Shown here: piece after piece, positions 1 through 8,763 of the stretch
Layout: each line of letters starts with the position of its first letter
Position numbering within the stretch: position 1 is the first letter of the stretch
NCBI GenBank assembly: GCA_014885115.2
Contig: WKLE02004205.1
Span: forward strand, 10,957 to 24,826
Direction of reading: 5' to 3'
Length of the DNA: 13,870 bases
Source: Asterionellopsis glacialis
Taxonomy: Eukaryota > Bacillariophyta > Plagiogrammaphyceae > Rhaphoneidales > Asterionellopsidaceae
Position numbers and translations under genes: made by a program
The notes under the pieces: generated by a model
What the model was told of the DNA's origin: nothing
The model's input: only the letters and a program-made list of their open reading frames with translations
The model's database searches: none

Positions 1-235
1 TAGACTAGGTCTAGACGGTCATCAAGAGAGTCATAAGATATAAACCTTAACCTTGTAGGAGAACAAGAATAAATTGGAAAATTTGGTCCAATATGACCAA
101 ACACAAAGGTTTAGGTTACAGAAGATTACGCGCCAATTTTCAATTTTTTTTGTGCATCCAAATTTCCAAAATCATTGAAACAAATGATGCTCCCCCGCGA
201 AAGAGAAGCAATCACGACAAAAGGTTTCTTTTTTG
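1..235 (+). promoter_or_regulatory. upstream region and 5' leader of the giant gene
   Basis: This A/T-rich stretch has no convincing ORF. It holds a perfect 8-bp palindrome GTCTAGAC (9-16) and an AATAAA (68-73) that could belong to a gene ending to the left. It also has a dyad TTTGGTC-6-GACCAAA (82-101) with a CCAAT box inside it (88-92), a second CCAAT (133-137), and CGCGCCAA (129-136), whose reverse complement TTGGCGCG fits the E2F consensus. No clear TATA box is seen. Treating it as the promoter rests on its position just before the ATG at 236; the motif roles are inference. Confidence 0.5.
129..136 (-). promoter_or_regulatory. candidate E2F-like site
   Basis: The minus strand reads TTGGCGCG, which fits the core of the E2F consensus (TTTSGCGCS) apart from one flanking base. 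It lies about 100 bases before the start codon and overlaps a CCAAT box (133-137). E2F sites typically drive S-phase genes. An 8-base match can occur by chance. Confidence 0.3.
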
Positions 236-3200
236 ATGCAAGAGGTGACAATGTCGACAACCACAGCTCTATCACAGAAAAGCGACAATGATATAAGCGA
301 CAACGTCCCGAGCACGGATGGCTCCAAAGCCAATGAAACTTCTTGGTTGAGAATCGGTGGAATGGTTGATGTTCAAAGTCGTACGTGGCCTGGAATTAAT
401 AAACCTGGTGGTATTGGTCGGGTCGTCAAACTTCACCATGCCAAAATGCCGTCCTCTACTTCTAGAGACGCTACACCAGCAACGAGAAAATCAGATCATT
501 CCATTACCCATGTTGATGTCAAATATCTTGTCATGGGAGGACGAGAACGCATGGTTCCACTTCAATACGTGACTCCTGCACCTGAATATGAAACATCGTC
601 CGCCACCAATTCGCAGCTACCTGTGGCAGCAACAAATAAACAAAAGAATCTCCGAGATCGGTCGATTTTGTTAGGCAGGTGCCAACGGTGTGGATCGCTT
701 CGTATGGATTGTGGTTCATGTGATTGGGTAGAACAACGACGACTTGTGTTGGAAGAAGAAGAACAATCTAGAATAATTCAAGATGCTGCCAAGCATTCTG
801 GTGACAACAATAAGAGAGATGCAACAATACAACATCAGTACAAAGCAAAAAGGAAACGACAATACTTGCAGAAACGGACGAGACAAAGAAATCAAATTAA
901 TTCCTCTATTTCTTCGGATTCATCCTCAGATGATGAAGAACTTCTTGCATTGCTTAAATCACGCTGTTTGAATTCGAACCGAAGAAAGGATTGGAACCGC
1001 ATCATGAATAGTAATAGTAGTAGTAGCAGTAGTAGCGAAAGTTCAGAAGAATCAGAGACGTTGTTGGTCAGAGAGCAATCAACAAAAACTGTGAATAGTG
1101 CACGACGGAGTAAATTTGCGATCTCTTCGTCCTCCAGCTCGGAAAGCGAAAACGACTTACTATTAGCAAATCTTGCCAAATTTAGAGCATCTTCTCGTCC
1201 TCGAAAGAATCCTCGAAGTAGAGGGGGTTTTAATGAAAAATATCCTCAAATGAAGAAACGTTTCAAGTTACCAAAAATTCGTAATATGCAAACAGGACTT
1301 TCCACTTTAGAGAATTTAGATCCTGCCACCTCACCCAGGATGGAAAGGAAACAAACGCAACAAACTCCGTCGAAGGATGCACTGGAGAAGCCGTCTAATG
1401 CGAGTGCAGAAAACCAAAATCAGGTTTCGTTCGAGGATATTGGAGATCAAGACCTTTCTCCTGTGAGACGTCAAGAGGATCACAACAAATCGTTAAATCA
1501 AAAATCTCCTGAATCAGTTGATGAGGATAGCCATGTTGAGAGCGAAGATAGTGGAAGCGAAAGAGGAGCGAAAGCATCTCCAGTTGGACCTGGCCACTTG
1601 GATGATTTCATTCAACCTTTAGATGACTTTATTCAACCCGAAGGTCGAGAAGTGGCCGAAAATCTTCCAGACGATACAATTGATCGGACGGCATCAATTC
1701 CTTTTGGTGAGTTGCCTACTTTTTTTGATAACATGATCACTAAGATCGAGGATGATCTCTTACCAGACGCAAAGATTCGATTTGCAGAGTTTGAAAGTCA
1801 ACTAAAAGATGAGTCTGAAGATAAAGAGAAGCTGATTGGTGTTGAAAAAGAGGGCTATATTTTATTTGATGAAATCAGAAAAGAGCTTATACGGGAAGGT
1901 ACAGATCAATGTCAGAGTGCCTTGCATCGTTTAATGGATAGAAGACAGCGCCGTTTGCACAAGGCCAAAGTGACGAAGGAGATATGGAAGCAATTTCGAG
2001 AAAGTGCTATGGATTTAAGGGATATACGGCTGGAACAACTTTGTGAAAATGTTGAACAATTATGTCAAAGAGTGAAAAAAATAATTGAAAGTTATGGACC
2101 ACAAACTGAACAAATGGAGGAGTCGAAGATTAGTGGAACATCCAGTGACAGCACGATGAGCGTGGATGAATATTACACCCAAGACCTCACTGGAATGGGA
2201 TCTCCTAAACATAAAGAAACGGATTACGGAACTGAACCTTCACCGCCAGGCTTTGACCCGCATATGCATGCCACTCTAGTAAAGCGTGGAAAGACAAAAA
2301 CAAAAAAGAAAATCAACAAGCGAAATTCTGTGAGAAACAAAAAACGGAATAAGGTAGTTGGAGATGGTAATAAATCGAGACCAGGCAGATCGTCAAATAC
2401 ACGGGAAAGCCGAAAGACAAGTGGCAAACGGACGAGGAACACACGATACCATGATTTAGACCAATCTGAGTCGCAAAGTCTCATTGATGCAAGTCATTTC
2501 AACGATGACCTTGAGGATGGCAGTCAAAATTTTGAAGTAGAAGGCAATCAAGTACAGGTACCCCCGTTGGAAGCCCTTTTTGAGACAAGTCGTAAGAAAG
2601 AACAGACAGCTGCTCACAATAGCTTTGACCTAGAAAGCGAGAACGACTTTCATCGCAAACAGAACCGTGCTTCTATAAATGAAAGAATGCAAGCCTTTCT
2701 TGATGCGAATTCATCAAGTATCGATTGTCACCGTGGCTTCAAAGTACTTCCTCCAGATCACAGTACGAGGCGCAGTTCAACAACGACAGCGGAACAACAG
2801 ACAAGGCGACAAGCAGGTCGTGTCCATTCTTCTAACTGCACACGAGAATTTGACAACCAAGAAATCACTTCAAAACCACCCCATAGACGCAGGCGAAGGA
2901 TACCACTGATAGAGCAGGGAGATAATGACTGGGAGGAGAGTTCAGGACATGATAATCCTGATTCTAACACCACCAGTCAACGTGACGTCTCGGCTCAACG
3001 CCTGTACCAACAATTACTTCACAAGACGGATCGTGTGGAAGAAGATGAAGGAACTATATCTGGTACAAAAAGTGTTGGTGACATTTGCATTTCTCTTGCT
3101 GCTAACTACCCTGCAGCTCCCTCGCTATGCTGGGAAGCGTTTGGTGAAATCAGGTATCATATCCGGAATAACAATGAAGAATATCAGTGCGGTGCGTCCA

Positions 3201-6200
3201 AGATCTTTGAAACGATTTTGAACATTTTAAAAGAGCATGGGATGCATACGCTTCAAGCAATGCTGTTTTTAGACGATCCTGGACTTTCAGATCATATCCA
3301 GTTTCTGATCAAGACAATCGGTCTTATCGAGCAGAACTTTCACCGCAATCTCAAACCTACAGACGCACAACTGTACAATCTTTTTGCTCCAAAGCCAACT
3401 TGTGCTTTTGTGGAGTTGATCGCTTTGCAACTTGTTGACGTCGCCTACTCACAGGTTCTACCAGGCGCTTGGAGCTTAAAAGCTGATGGTCGTAGAAGTT
3501 TTCTTACGAAACTTTCACCACTCCGCGACGCATTAGCCAAAGTAATACCTCTTGTAGAAACAGTGTCGAGATTAGTGATGACAAGATTGGAGTCCCAGAA
3601 ATGGCATGAGACTGATGCAGGATTGCGAAGCTTTGTATCATCTGTCGACCCGAAGGAGTATTCCTCGACTCTAAAGTCTGGAAACCTGTCAAACCCATCT
3701 GCAGATAAAATCAGGTTTTCTCTGTTCAAGGGGGCGCCTCCTCGGTGTGAGATAGAAGCTCTATGGTCAATCTTAGCTTATTTCGCTGGAGGAGTGAAGT
3801 CTGCAGTTGAATCTAAGACGCTATTTCATTGGCGTCTCGTGACAACGTTGCTTCACTCAAAGGCAGGAATCCTAGCTGACGAAGCAGTGTCTCCTGCAAG
3901 TGAAAGTGAGAAACGTAGTCCACCGCATCCCAAACACCTAACTTCGTGTGATGCTGAACTTGGACATGTAGCTCTTCTGTTGTCTGTGGGAGTGATGAAA
4001 CCTCTTCCCACGGTTGACGGTATCATGTCCAAAATTGTAAAAAAGTCACATGATCTACAGATTGATGCGGCTTCCTTTAGCCATTTTTCCCGGTCTTGGA
4101 CCCTTCCTTGCAATCCAACACAAGACGATTTTGATGAAGCCATGAAATTGTGGGACTTGACAAATTTGTCGACTGCACTGCCGACTATATCATTAAAAGA
4201 GGACTTAACGCTAACGGATTTACTTTTTCCTTTAAGTCCAGCTTTAGACAAGCAGCGTGCACGGAAAATGTCTAGTCTAGTACCGTCGTCTAGTCTCACC
4301 CGGCGTTATATCCCTCTTGTCATTTCTTGGGCCGGGCAACTCCCCCCGAAAAAGGCTCGGTGGTCTCGACTGAACAGTGCAATCCAGAAGGTAATTTCGG
4401 ATTTCGATGGACTTGTGCAAAAGGGGCCGGCAAGGGACACATTCGAAAACAAGTCTTCTGAAAACACGTTCGGTCAAGCATTTTCGGTGCCGGAGGATCG
4501 TAGTAATACCGCTGCACTATTCTCTCCAAAGAATGTTATATTTCGAGAAGGATCTGCTCATCTGAGGATTGCGCTGGCTATTTCCAGAATCATGGTCTAC
4601 GGACAAGTAGCAGATGATTCCATGTCCAAGGCATTGTCCAAGAATCTAAGAGAAAACACATGGCTTTGCCTATCAAATGATCAAATGCAACAAAGGCTGC
4701 AGCAAGTCCTACAAGGATCCGGAAACGTGACAAATTCAACGGAAATGTATAATGGCCATTCGAGCCATTTGTACGTCTCGGCCAAAGCGATGACTGTGGT
4801 GACTCTGATTCATCTCGGCATGATTCCAAAGGATCTTGAATCGTGCAGTACTGTTTCGCCGTGTTCAACGGCGCTTTTGAGTAGCGTTGAGACTGATGAC
4901 GATATGTTCTTGTTCTTAATCTCAACCATAGTAGTCTGCCTACACTGTGCTTGCGACCTCTTCGAAAAGGCAACTGGTCACGAAAATAATCTGCCCAGCC
5001 CATATAGTATTTCAAGTGACGATACACTTGCTGAGATAGCTAGAGTCGTTTCTTGTATTTCTACTTGGCTAAGTCAGGTATTGATGCGATATCGTACCGT
5101 GCTTGGACTTGCTGTGCCCCCTAGAAGTAATATATTTACAAAATTTTATAAGCCTCTCATGACCGTGGGTGACAAGATTCTACCAATCACTATGAATGCA
5201 CTATTGCGAGGTCTACAATGTGTAACAAACGCTGTTGATTGTGGGTTGGCTGGAGAAATATGTTTTCGTTCCTGTTTAGCGGGGATAAGAGGATCTCTTT
5301 GTTGGGCTGCGGAATGCACTAAAAGTAACCCCTTGCCCATAACTCCCGAAGTATCAAAAAGCGACGATCAAACTAATCAGCCATCTGATGATTTATTTGG
5401 AGCTTTGGACGATGACATATTTCTAAACTTGGAGCTCGATGGTGCTCCAAATAAATCAACGAGTACTTCAGAATATCTCGACCGGACCAGGTCGGTTCTC
5501 TTACGTTTTATTGAGCTATCGAAGCCATCCAGTCGGTTTGCGATTCTCCCTCAAACGGAACATTCTACCGCCGAGAGAGAAATCAAAATGAGCATCCAGG
5601 GACGATCACTTGCTGCACGACATGCTGGAGGTATTTGTTCCTGCCTTGCAGCATTATGCTCGATTGAACCAAAAAAGACGAGAGATAGTCAGGCCTGGGT
5701 AGATCAACTCTTGATTCCGTCTGAATCCTTTTATGGCAATGTCGACAGTAATAGGGCCGACTTTTTGCATTCGAGACAACTCGCCCAGTGCTTTTGTTCC
5801 GAAGTCTGTAGATTAGCTGACCAATTTCCCAGCTGTGAAGCACTTGTAAAAGAGAAAGTGAAAGAATGCTTAGGATATTGTATCGATGCCTTACTCGATT
5901 CAACTACGCTTGAAAGATTTCCATCTTCAAATCTAAAACGGGTAAAGACTAATGGAGGCCATCAAAGCCAGCAAAGGGAATCTCTTCGCCTTGCTGTGGT
6001 CAATGAAACATTCCAGCGAGAGACAGGAATGGATAGCTTGACTGCAGATGACTTCCTGGATGCCGAAGCACACGGCTTGAGGCAAAAAAAATGTGAATTG
6101 GGTGATTCTCCCGGCCCCGTGTATAATAGCAAAAACCTGTGGAAGTTTTGTCTCGATCTTGGCAATTTATTTTCTGATTCCTCGGTTCCCATTCTTGCAG

Positions 6201-8014
6201 CAGTTGGAAGAATTCTCCGTATGGCGGACTCTGATATATGCAAATCCCCACCCCAAAATGTTACAATGATTTCAATGGAAAGAGAATTCTTGAAAAGATT
6301 CAAAACACTCCGTGGAATAATAAGCGCTTCGGCTCTTGTACATGATGGATCTGTAAATAACTTGGGCCAAAGTGGCACGATAAACTACGAATGGATATCT
6401 TCAAGTGTATTATCATCTGTGACGAACCAGCTACTTTGCGTTGCCGGGGGATTTTCGTACTACGAAAGATTGTTCGAAGATCGGCGGCACACCAATGAAG
6501 GATCGTCGGAAACAAAGGATGTTCACAAGTTCGCAAAGCTCTTTGAACTACAGAATTCCTACGCTGTCCTTGCGGTATCGCTCATGGCGTGGATTCTTCG
6601 AGAGAGTTGCAGCTGTCACACGCACATATTTAAGGATTTGATGCGACAGATCCGCGATTCTTTGTTTTCGAAGATCTTGCGATCTCAGTTAGACGAAATG
6701 GCTTCTAGTTTGGATGAAATCAATCGAAATTCAATCAAGGTGACCCGATTGGATGATACGACACGTAGTGCCACCGTAAATGGTCGATTGAACAGTTCAT
6801 TTTCAAAAACTTTTATGAATGCCCTTCACCATGCAATTATTGGAAGATCTCGAGAGCTAATAATCCATATATCAAAAGGTTACTCGCAAGGAGGCCCAGT
6901 ATATACATTATGCCTTTACAACGCTTTGATGGGCGCTAGTACTTCCATGACTTCTACCGTTCAAAACTGTCTTTCTTTGAACGATCCTGAACATTTTTGC
7001 CGGATTATCGGGAGCGCGTTGTATAGTGCAAAGGATTTTGCTGCGCCACCTATAACACGAGCTGACAAGTGCCACTTCCAAGATGCTTTGGATGATTACC
7101 TCGCCTTCATTCAAGAATCGAGACCTCTTGTTATTGAAGAAGCCAAAGCTGTTGAGTCATTAAGGCAACTAGCAGTCAATCGATTCCTTCTTCTGAAACT
7201 CAACCATGAAAGGACTGAAGTCTCAAAGAAGAACGCAATCATCATTGTATTCAAGCAATTACTGATATGCGAAAAGCGATACCGTGGAAGGGACCGTTTA
7301 CATACTAGTGTATCTTTCGACACGTTTCCGCCGCTTGTGGCGTGCAAGCTGGCAAAAGGGTTAGCTTCCTTTCTTACTGATTGCTTGGAGACTTTGGTTG
7401 TCAATGATGAATCGATTCAACATGCTTTCGAATGCGCACTGCACTTGGCAAATGTTTCAGTCGCTTTAAGCGACACGAATAGCAGTAGTATCCAAGGTTC
7501 TCTCCTGAATTGGAGTCGCAAGAAGAAGAAGTCGATCTCTGTCCTCCAAGCACATACGTATTCGGACGTCACGTTCGACCAGTTCCATGCTACATTCTTT
7601 TTTACTTTCTGTGCTTGGCTAAAAGAAGTCGCAACCGTAATTTCTAGGCAGACTGCTCAAGATCTGGTTAATCTGCATGCGTTTCGACAAGAAGCGTACA
7701 AGCTTCAATGTCAAGAAAAGTCGATACGGACGACTTCTACCATCACTTCTACGAGCAGCAGTATGAATCATGGCTTGATCAAGAAAATGATCGAAGCCTC
7801 GCAGAGTTTGCACCAAGTCGAACAACTGATTTTGTTTGATGAAAAGGAAAATACCGGTCCGATTGCTAATGTTTACGCCAAGTCGAAGAAAAGGCCTACT
7901 GACGAAACTCTAGATGGTTCTGAAATGAACAGTCAAGATTCGTTTTGGACGCCAGCAAGTAGTGTGCGCAGATCAGCCAAGGAGTTTCTTGCAAACTTTA
8001 TTCTTGCGCAGTAA
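236..8014 (+). CDS. giant nuclear scaffold-like protein with N-terminal reader-like module and zinc knuckle
   Basis: One intronless frame encodes 2,592 residues from the ATG at 236; the ATG at 251 (2,587 residues) has a better context, with A at -3. I do not recognise a named family. Seen in order: residues 37-114, a beta-rich segment with VDVQSRTWPGINKPGG at 44-59 and a second strand set ending near 114, reminiscent of Tudor-like readers; a C-x2-C-x6-C-x2-C knuckle (C149, C152, C159, C162); three Ser/acidic tracts each followed by a Leu-rich patch (225-313); a duplicated LDDFIQP (455-468); a helical, possibly coiled-coil part (about 495-622); Lys/Arg-rich nuclear-localisation-like stretches (about 681-740, and five consecutive Arg near 884); then mainly alpha-helical sequence from about 946 to the end. 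A KEN motif lies at 2537-2539. The size and helical C-terminal half would suit an Mms22/Mus7- or Rif1-like scaffold, but that is a guess. Confidence 0.9.
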   Translation: MQEVTMSTTTALSQKSDNDISDNVPSTDGSKANETSWLRIGGMVDVQSRTWPGINKPGGIGRVVKLHHAKMPSSTSRDATPATRKSDHSITHVDVKYLVMGGRERMVPLQYVTPAPEYETSSATNSQLPVAATNKQKNLRDRSILLGRCQRCGSLRMDCGSCDWVEQRRLVLEEEEQSRIIQDAAKHSGDNNKRDATIQHQYKAKRKRQYLQKRTRQRNQINSSISSDSSSDDEELLALLKSRCLNSNRRKDWNRIMNSNSSSSSSSESSEESETLLVREQSTKTVNSARRSKFAISSSSSSESENDLLLANLAKFRASSRPRKNPRSRGGFNEKYPQMKKRFKLPKIRNMQTGLSTLENLDPATSPRMERKQTQQTPSKDALEKPSNASAENQNQVSFEDIGDQDLSPVRRQEDHNKSLNQKSPESVDEDSHVESEDSGSERGAKASPVGPGHLDDFIQPLDDFIQPEGREVAENLPDDTIDRTASIPFGELPTFFDNMITKIEDDLLPDAKIRFAEFESQLKDESEDKEKLIGVEKEGYILFDEIRKELIREGTDQCQSALHRLMDRRQRRLHKAKVTKEIWKQFRESAMDLRDIRLEQLCENVEQLCQRVKKIIESYGPQTEQMEESKISGTSSDSTMSVDEYYTQDLTGMGSPKHKETDYGTEPSPPGFDPHMHATLVKRGKTKTKKKINKRNSVRNKKRNKVVGDGNKSRPGRSSNTRESRKTSGKRTRNTRYHDLDQSESQSLIDASHFNDDLEDGSQNFEVEGNQVQVPPLEALFETSRKKEQTAAHNSFDLESENDFHRKQNRASINERMQAFLDANSSSIDCHRGFKVLPPDHSTRRSSTTTAEQQTRRQAGRVHSSNCTREFDNQEITSKPPHRRRRRIPLIEQGDNDWEESSGHDNPDSNTTSQRDVSAQRLYQQLLHKTDRVEEDEGTISGTKSVGDICISLAANYPAAPSLCWEAFGEIRYHIRNNNEEYQCGASKIFETILNILKEHGMHTLQAMLFLDDPGLSDHIQFLIKTIGLIEQNFHRNLKPTDAQLYNLFAPKPTCAFVELIALQLVDVAYSQVLPGAWSLKADGRRSFLTKLSPLRDALAKVIPLVETVSRLVMTRLESQKWHETDAGLRSFVSSVDPKEYSSTLKSGNLSNPSADKIRFSLFKGAPPRCEIEALWSILAYFAGGVKSAVESKTLFHWRLVTTLLHSKAGILADEAVSPASESEKRSPPHPKHLTSCDAELGHVALLLSVGVMKPLPTVDGIMSKIVKKSHDLQIDAASFSHFSRSWTLPCNPTQDDFDEAMKLWDLTNLSTALPTISLKEDLTLTDLLFPLSPALDKQRARKMSSLVPSSSLTRRYIPLVISWAGQLPPKKARWSRLNSAIQKVISDFDGLVQKGPARDTFENKSSENTFGQAFSVPEDRSNTAALFSPKNVIFREGSAHLRIALAISRIMVYGQVADDSMSKALSKNLRENTWLCLSNDQMQQRLQQVLQGSGNVTNSTEMYNGHSSHLYVSAKAMTVVTLIHLGMIPKDLESCSTVSPCSTALLSSVETDDDMFLFLISTIVVCLHCACDLFEKATGHENNLPSPYSISSDDTLAEIARVVSCISTWLSQVLMRYRTVLGLAVPPRSNIFTKFYKPLMTVGDKILPITMNALLRGLQCVTNAVDCGLAGEICFRSCLAGIRGSLCWAAECTKSNPLPITPEVSKSDDQTNQPSDDLFGALDDDIFLNLELDGAPNKSTSTSEYLDRTRSVLLRFIELSKPSSRFAILPQTEHSTAEREIKMSIQGRSLAARHAGGICSCLAALCSIEPKKTRDSQAWVDQLLIPSESFYGNVDSNRADFLHSRQLAQCFCSEVCRLADQFPSCEALVKEKVKECLGYCIDALLDSTTLERFPSSNLKRVKTNGGHQSQQRESLRLAVVNETFQRETGMDSLTADDFLDAEAHGLRQKKCELGDSPGPVYNSKNLWKFCLDLGNLFSDSSVPILAAVGRILRMADSDICKSPPQNVTMISMEREFLKRFKTLRGIISASALVHDGSVNNLGQSGTINYEWISSSVLSSVTNQLLCVAGGFSYYERLFEDRRHTNEGSSETKDVHKFAKLFELQNSYAVLAVSLMAWILRESCSCHTHIFKDLMRQIRDSLFSKILRSQLDEMASSLDEINRNSIKVTRLDDTTRSATVNGRLNSSFSKTFMNALHHAIIGRSRELIIHISKGYSQGGPVYTLCLYNALMGASTSMTSTVQNCLSLNDPEHFCRIIGSALYSAKDFAAPPITRADKCHFQDALDDYLAFIQESRPLVIEEAKAVESLRQLAVNRFLLLKLNHERTEVSKKNAIIIVFKQLLICEKRYRGRDRLHTSVSFDTFPPLVACKLAKGLASFLTDCLETLVVNDESIQHAFECALHLANVSVALSDTNSSSIQGSLLNWSRKKKKSISVLQAHTYSDVTFDQFHATFFFTFCAWLKEVATVISRQTAQDLVNLHAFRQEAYKLQCQEKSIRTTSTITSTSSSMNHGLIKKMIEASQSLHQVEQLILFDEKENTGPIANVYAKSKKRPTDETLDGSEMNSQDSFWTPASSVRRSAKEFLANFILAQ
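1007..1036 (+). repeat. imperfect AGT/AGC trinucleotide repeat inside the giant gene
   Basis: Ten codons alternate between AAT, AGT and AGC and encode a run of Ser with two Asn (residues 258-267). Such runs tend to vary in length between strains. The repeat forms the serine half of the second Ser/acidic-Leu motif. Confidence 0.8.
1598..1639 (+). repeat. tandem 21-base duplication encoding LDDFIQP twice
   Basis: Two adjacent 21-base units, differing at four wobble or synonymous positions, encode LDDFIQP-LDDFIQP (residues 455-468). Differences only at synonymous sites suggest that the peptide is kept. It may be a duplicated short linear binding motif; its partner is unknown. Confidence 0.8.
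5389..5458. repeat. 15-bp perfect inverted repeat within coding sequence
   Basis: The arms are 5389-5403 and 5444-5458, with a 40-base loop between them. A second copy of TTGGAGC (5429-5435) in the loop can also pair with GCTCCAA (5444-5450), so two mutually exclusive mRNA hairpins are possible. The sequence encodes an acidic-hydrophobic stretch rich in Asp and Leu. Confidence 0.75.
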
Positions 8015-8204
8015 GTTGTGTATGTAAGTGGTAATTTCACTTCAATCGTTGTAGCGACAAAATTGCATGGAATTGCGTTTTGTGCAATTCACAAATGACC
8101 TTTCCAAGTTGAGGTAAGACATTAGTAATTAAGAGCAGATTCAAGTACAATACAACTAGTTGCCTAATAATTATCTGGTGTATGTTTATGATCTTGTTTT
8201 AAAA

Positions 8205-8210
8205 AATAAA
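8205..8210 (+). terminator. candidate poly(A) signal of the giant gene
   Basis: AATAAA lies about 190 bases after the stop codon, in an A-rich stretch. Nothing else in 8015-8204 resembles a 3' signal more strongly. The actual cleavage site cannot be seen. Confidence 0.4.
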
Positions 8211-8222
8211 ACACCTGTTACT

Positions 8223-8560
8223 ATACCAGTTACACGTAGGACTACAGAATTTTGAGGCGGTGAAACTCTCTTAGGACTTTCTGTGAAGTCGGTATGAAAA
8301 AACATTACCTGGTATTTAAGTACAATACCATGCCTGGCGGTAGGACCTTCTTTGTCACAAAATCTTGTATTTGGGTCCTGCCTCTCGTACCTGAATGTTA
8401 AGTTGTATGAGTTTCTTCCGCAGTTTACCTGTACGAGTTATTTGTACCACGTACCTGGTAAGACATCTGATGCGTGTTTCACCGTACTAGGTGAGATATC
8501 TACTTTTCTGATTTACCTGGTACAGGTACGTGGTATCCTAATTTTTCTCGGTAGGACCCT
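8223..8560. repeat. cluster of short inverted and direct repeats (TACC/GGTA, TAGGACC elements)
   Basis: This intergenic segment has no supported ORF. TACCTGGTA occurs at 8306-8314, 8452-8460 and 8514-8522. CGGTAGGACC is repeated directly at 8338-8347 and 8549-8558. TACCACGTACCTG (8445-8457) has its perfect inverse at 8523-8535. TGGTATT (8310-8316) faces AATACCA (8324-8330) across seven bases. AAGTACAATAC at 8318-8328 repeats 8143-8153 just upstream. The density is well beyond chance. It could be a decayed non-autonomous element, a dispersed genomic repeat or a cluster of protein-binding sites; no terminal repeats with target duplication are clear. Confidence 0.6.
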
Positions 8561-8671
8561 ATGTAGGAAACGCAACGCATGAATTTAGGACTGGTTCTTT
8601 CAGCTCGTTCTATCTTCTGTACCTAAACTAATTGTATCATTGGAACAGAAGTAGTATAGTGAAGTAAACGA

Positions 8672-8679
8672 TATATAAG
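8672..8679 (+). promoter_or_regulatory. TATA-like box of the chromatin reader gene
   Basis: TATATAAG matches the TATA consensus. It lies 245 bases before the ATG at 8917, which would give a leader of roughly 200 bases containing the palindromes at 8764-8829 and the two short upstream ORFs. The assignment is inferred from the match and position only. Confidence 0.35.
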
Positions 8680-8763
8680 TACTCAACAAAAAATATCCAT
8701 AAATACATTCAATTCAAAAAGTACGTGTTATCTGACAGAACACACTAATATTCTACAGTGCCT

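Noticed and set aside
3853..4299. A 148-codon minus-strand open frame inside the giant gene
   Set aside because: The sense frame is continuous through it and helical; the antisense product shows no motif.
7580..7612. A possible PCNA-binding (PIP) motif, QFHATFFF, near the end of the giant protein
   Set aside because: The central hydrophobic position is Ala, and the segment appears to lie in a predicted helix rather than a free tail.
8352..8582. A 76-codon open frame in the intergenic repeat region
   Set aside because: It opens at TTG rather than ATG, shows no recognisable domain, and lies over the repeat cluster.
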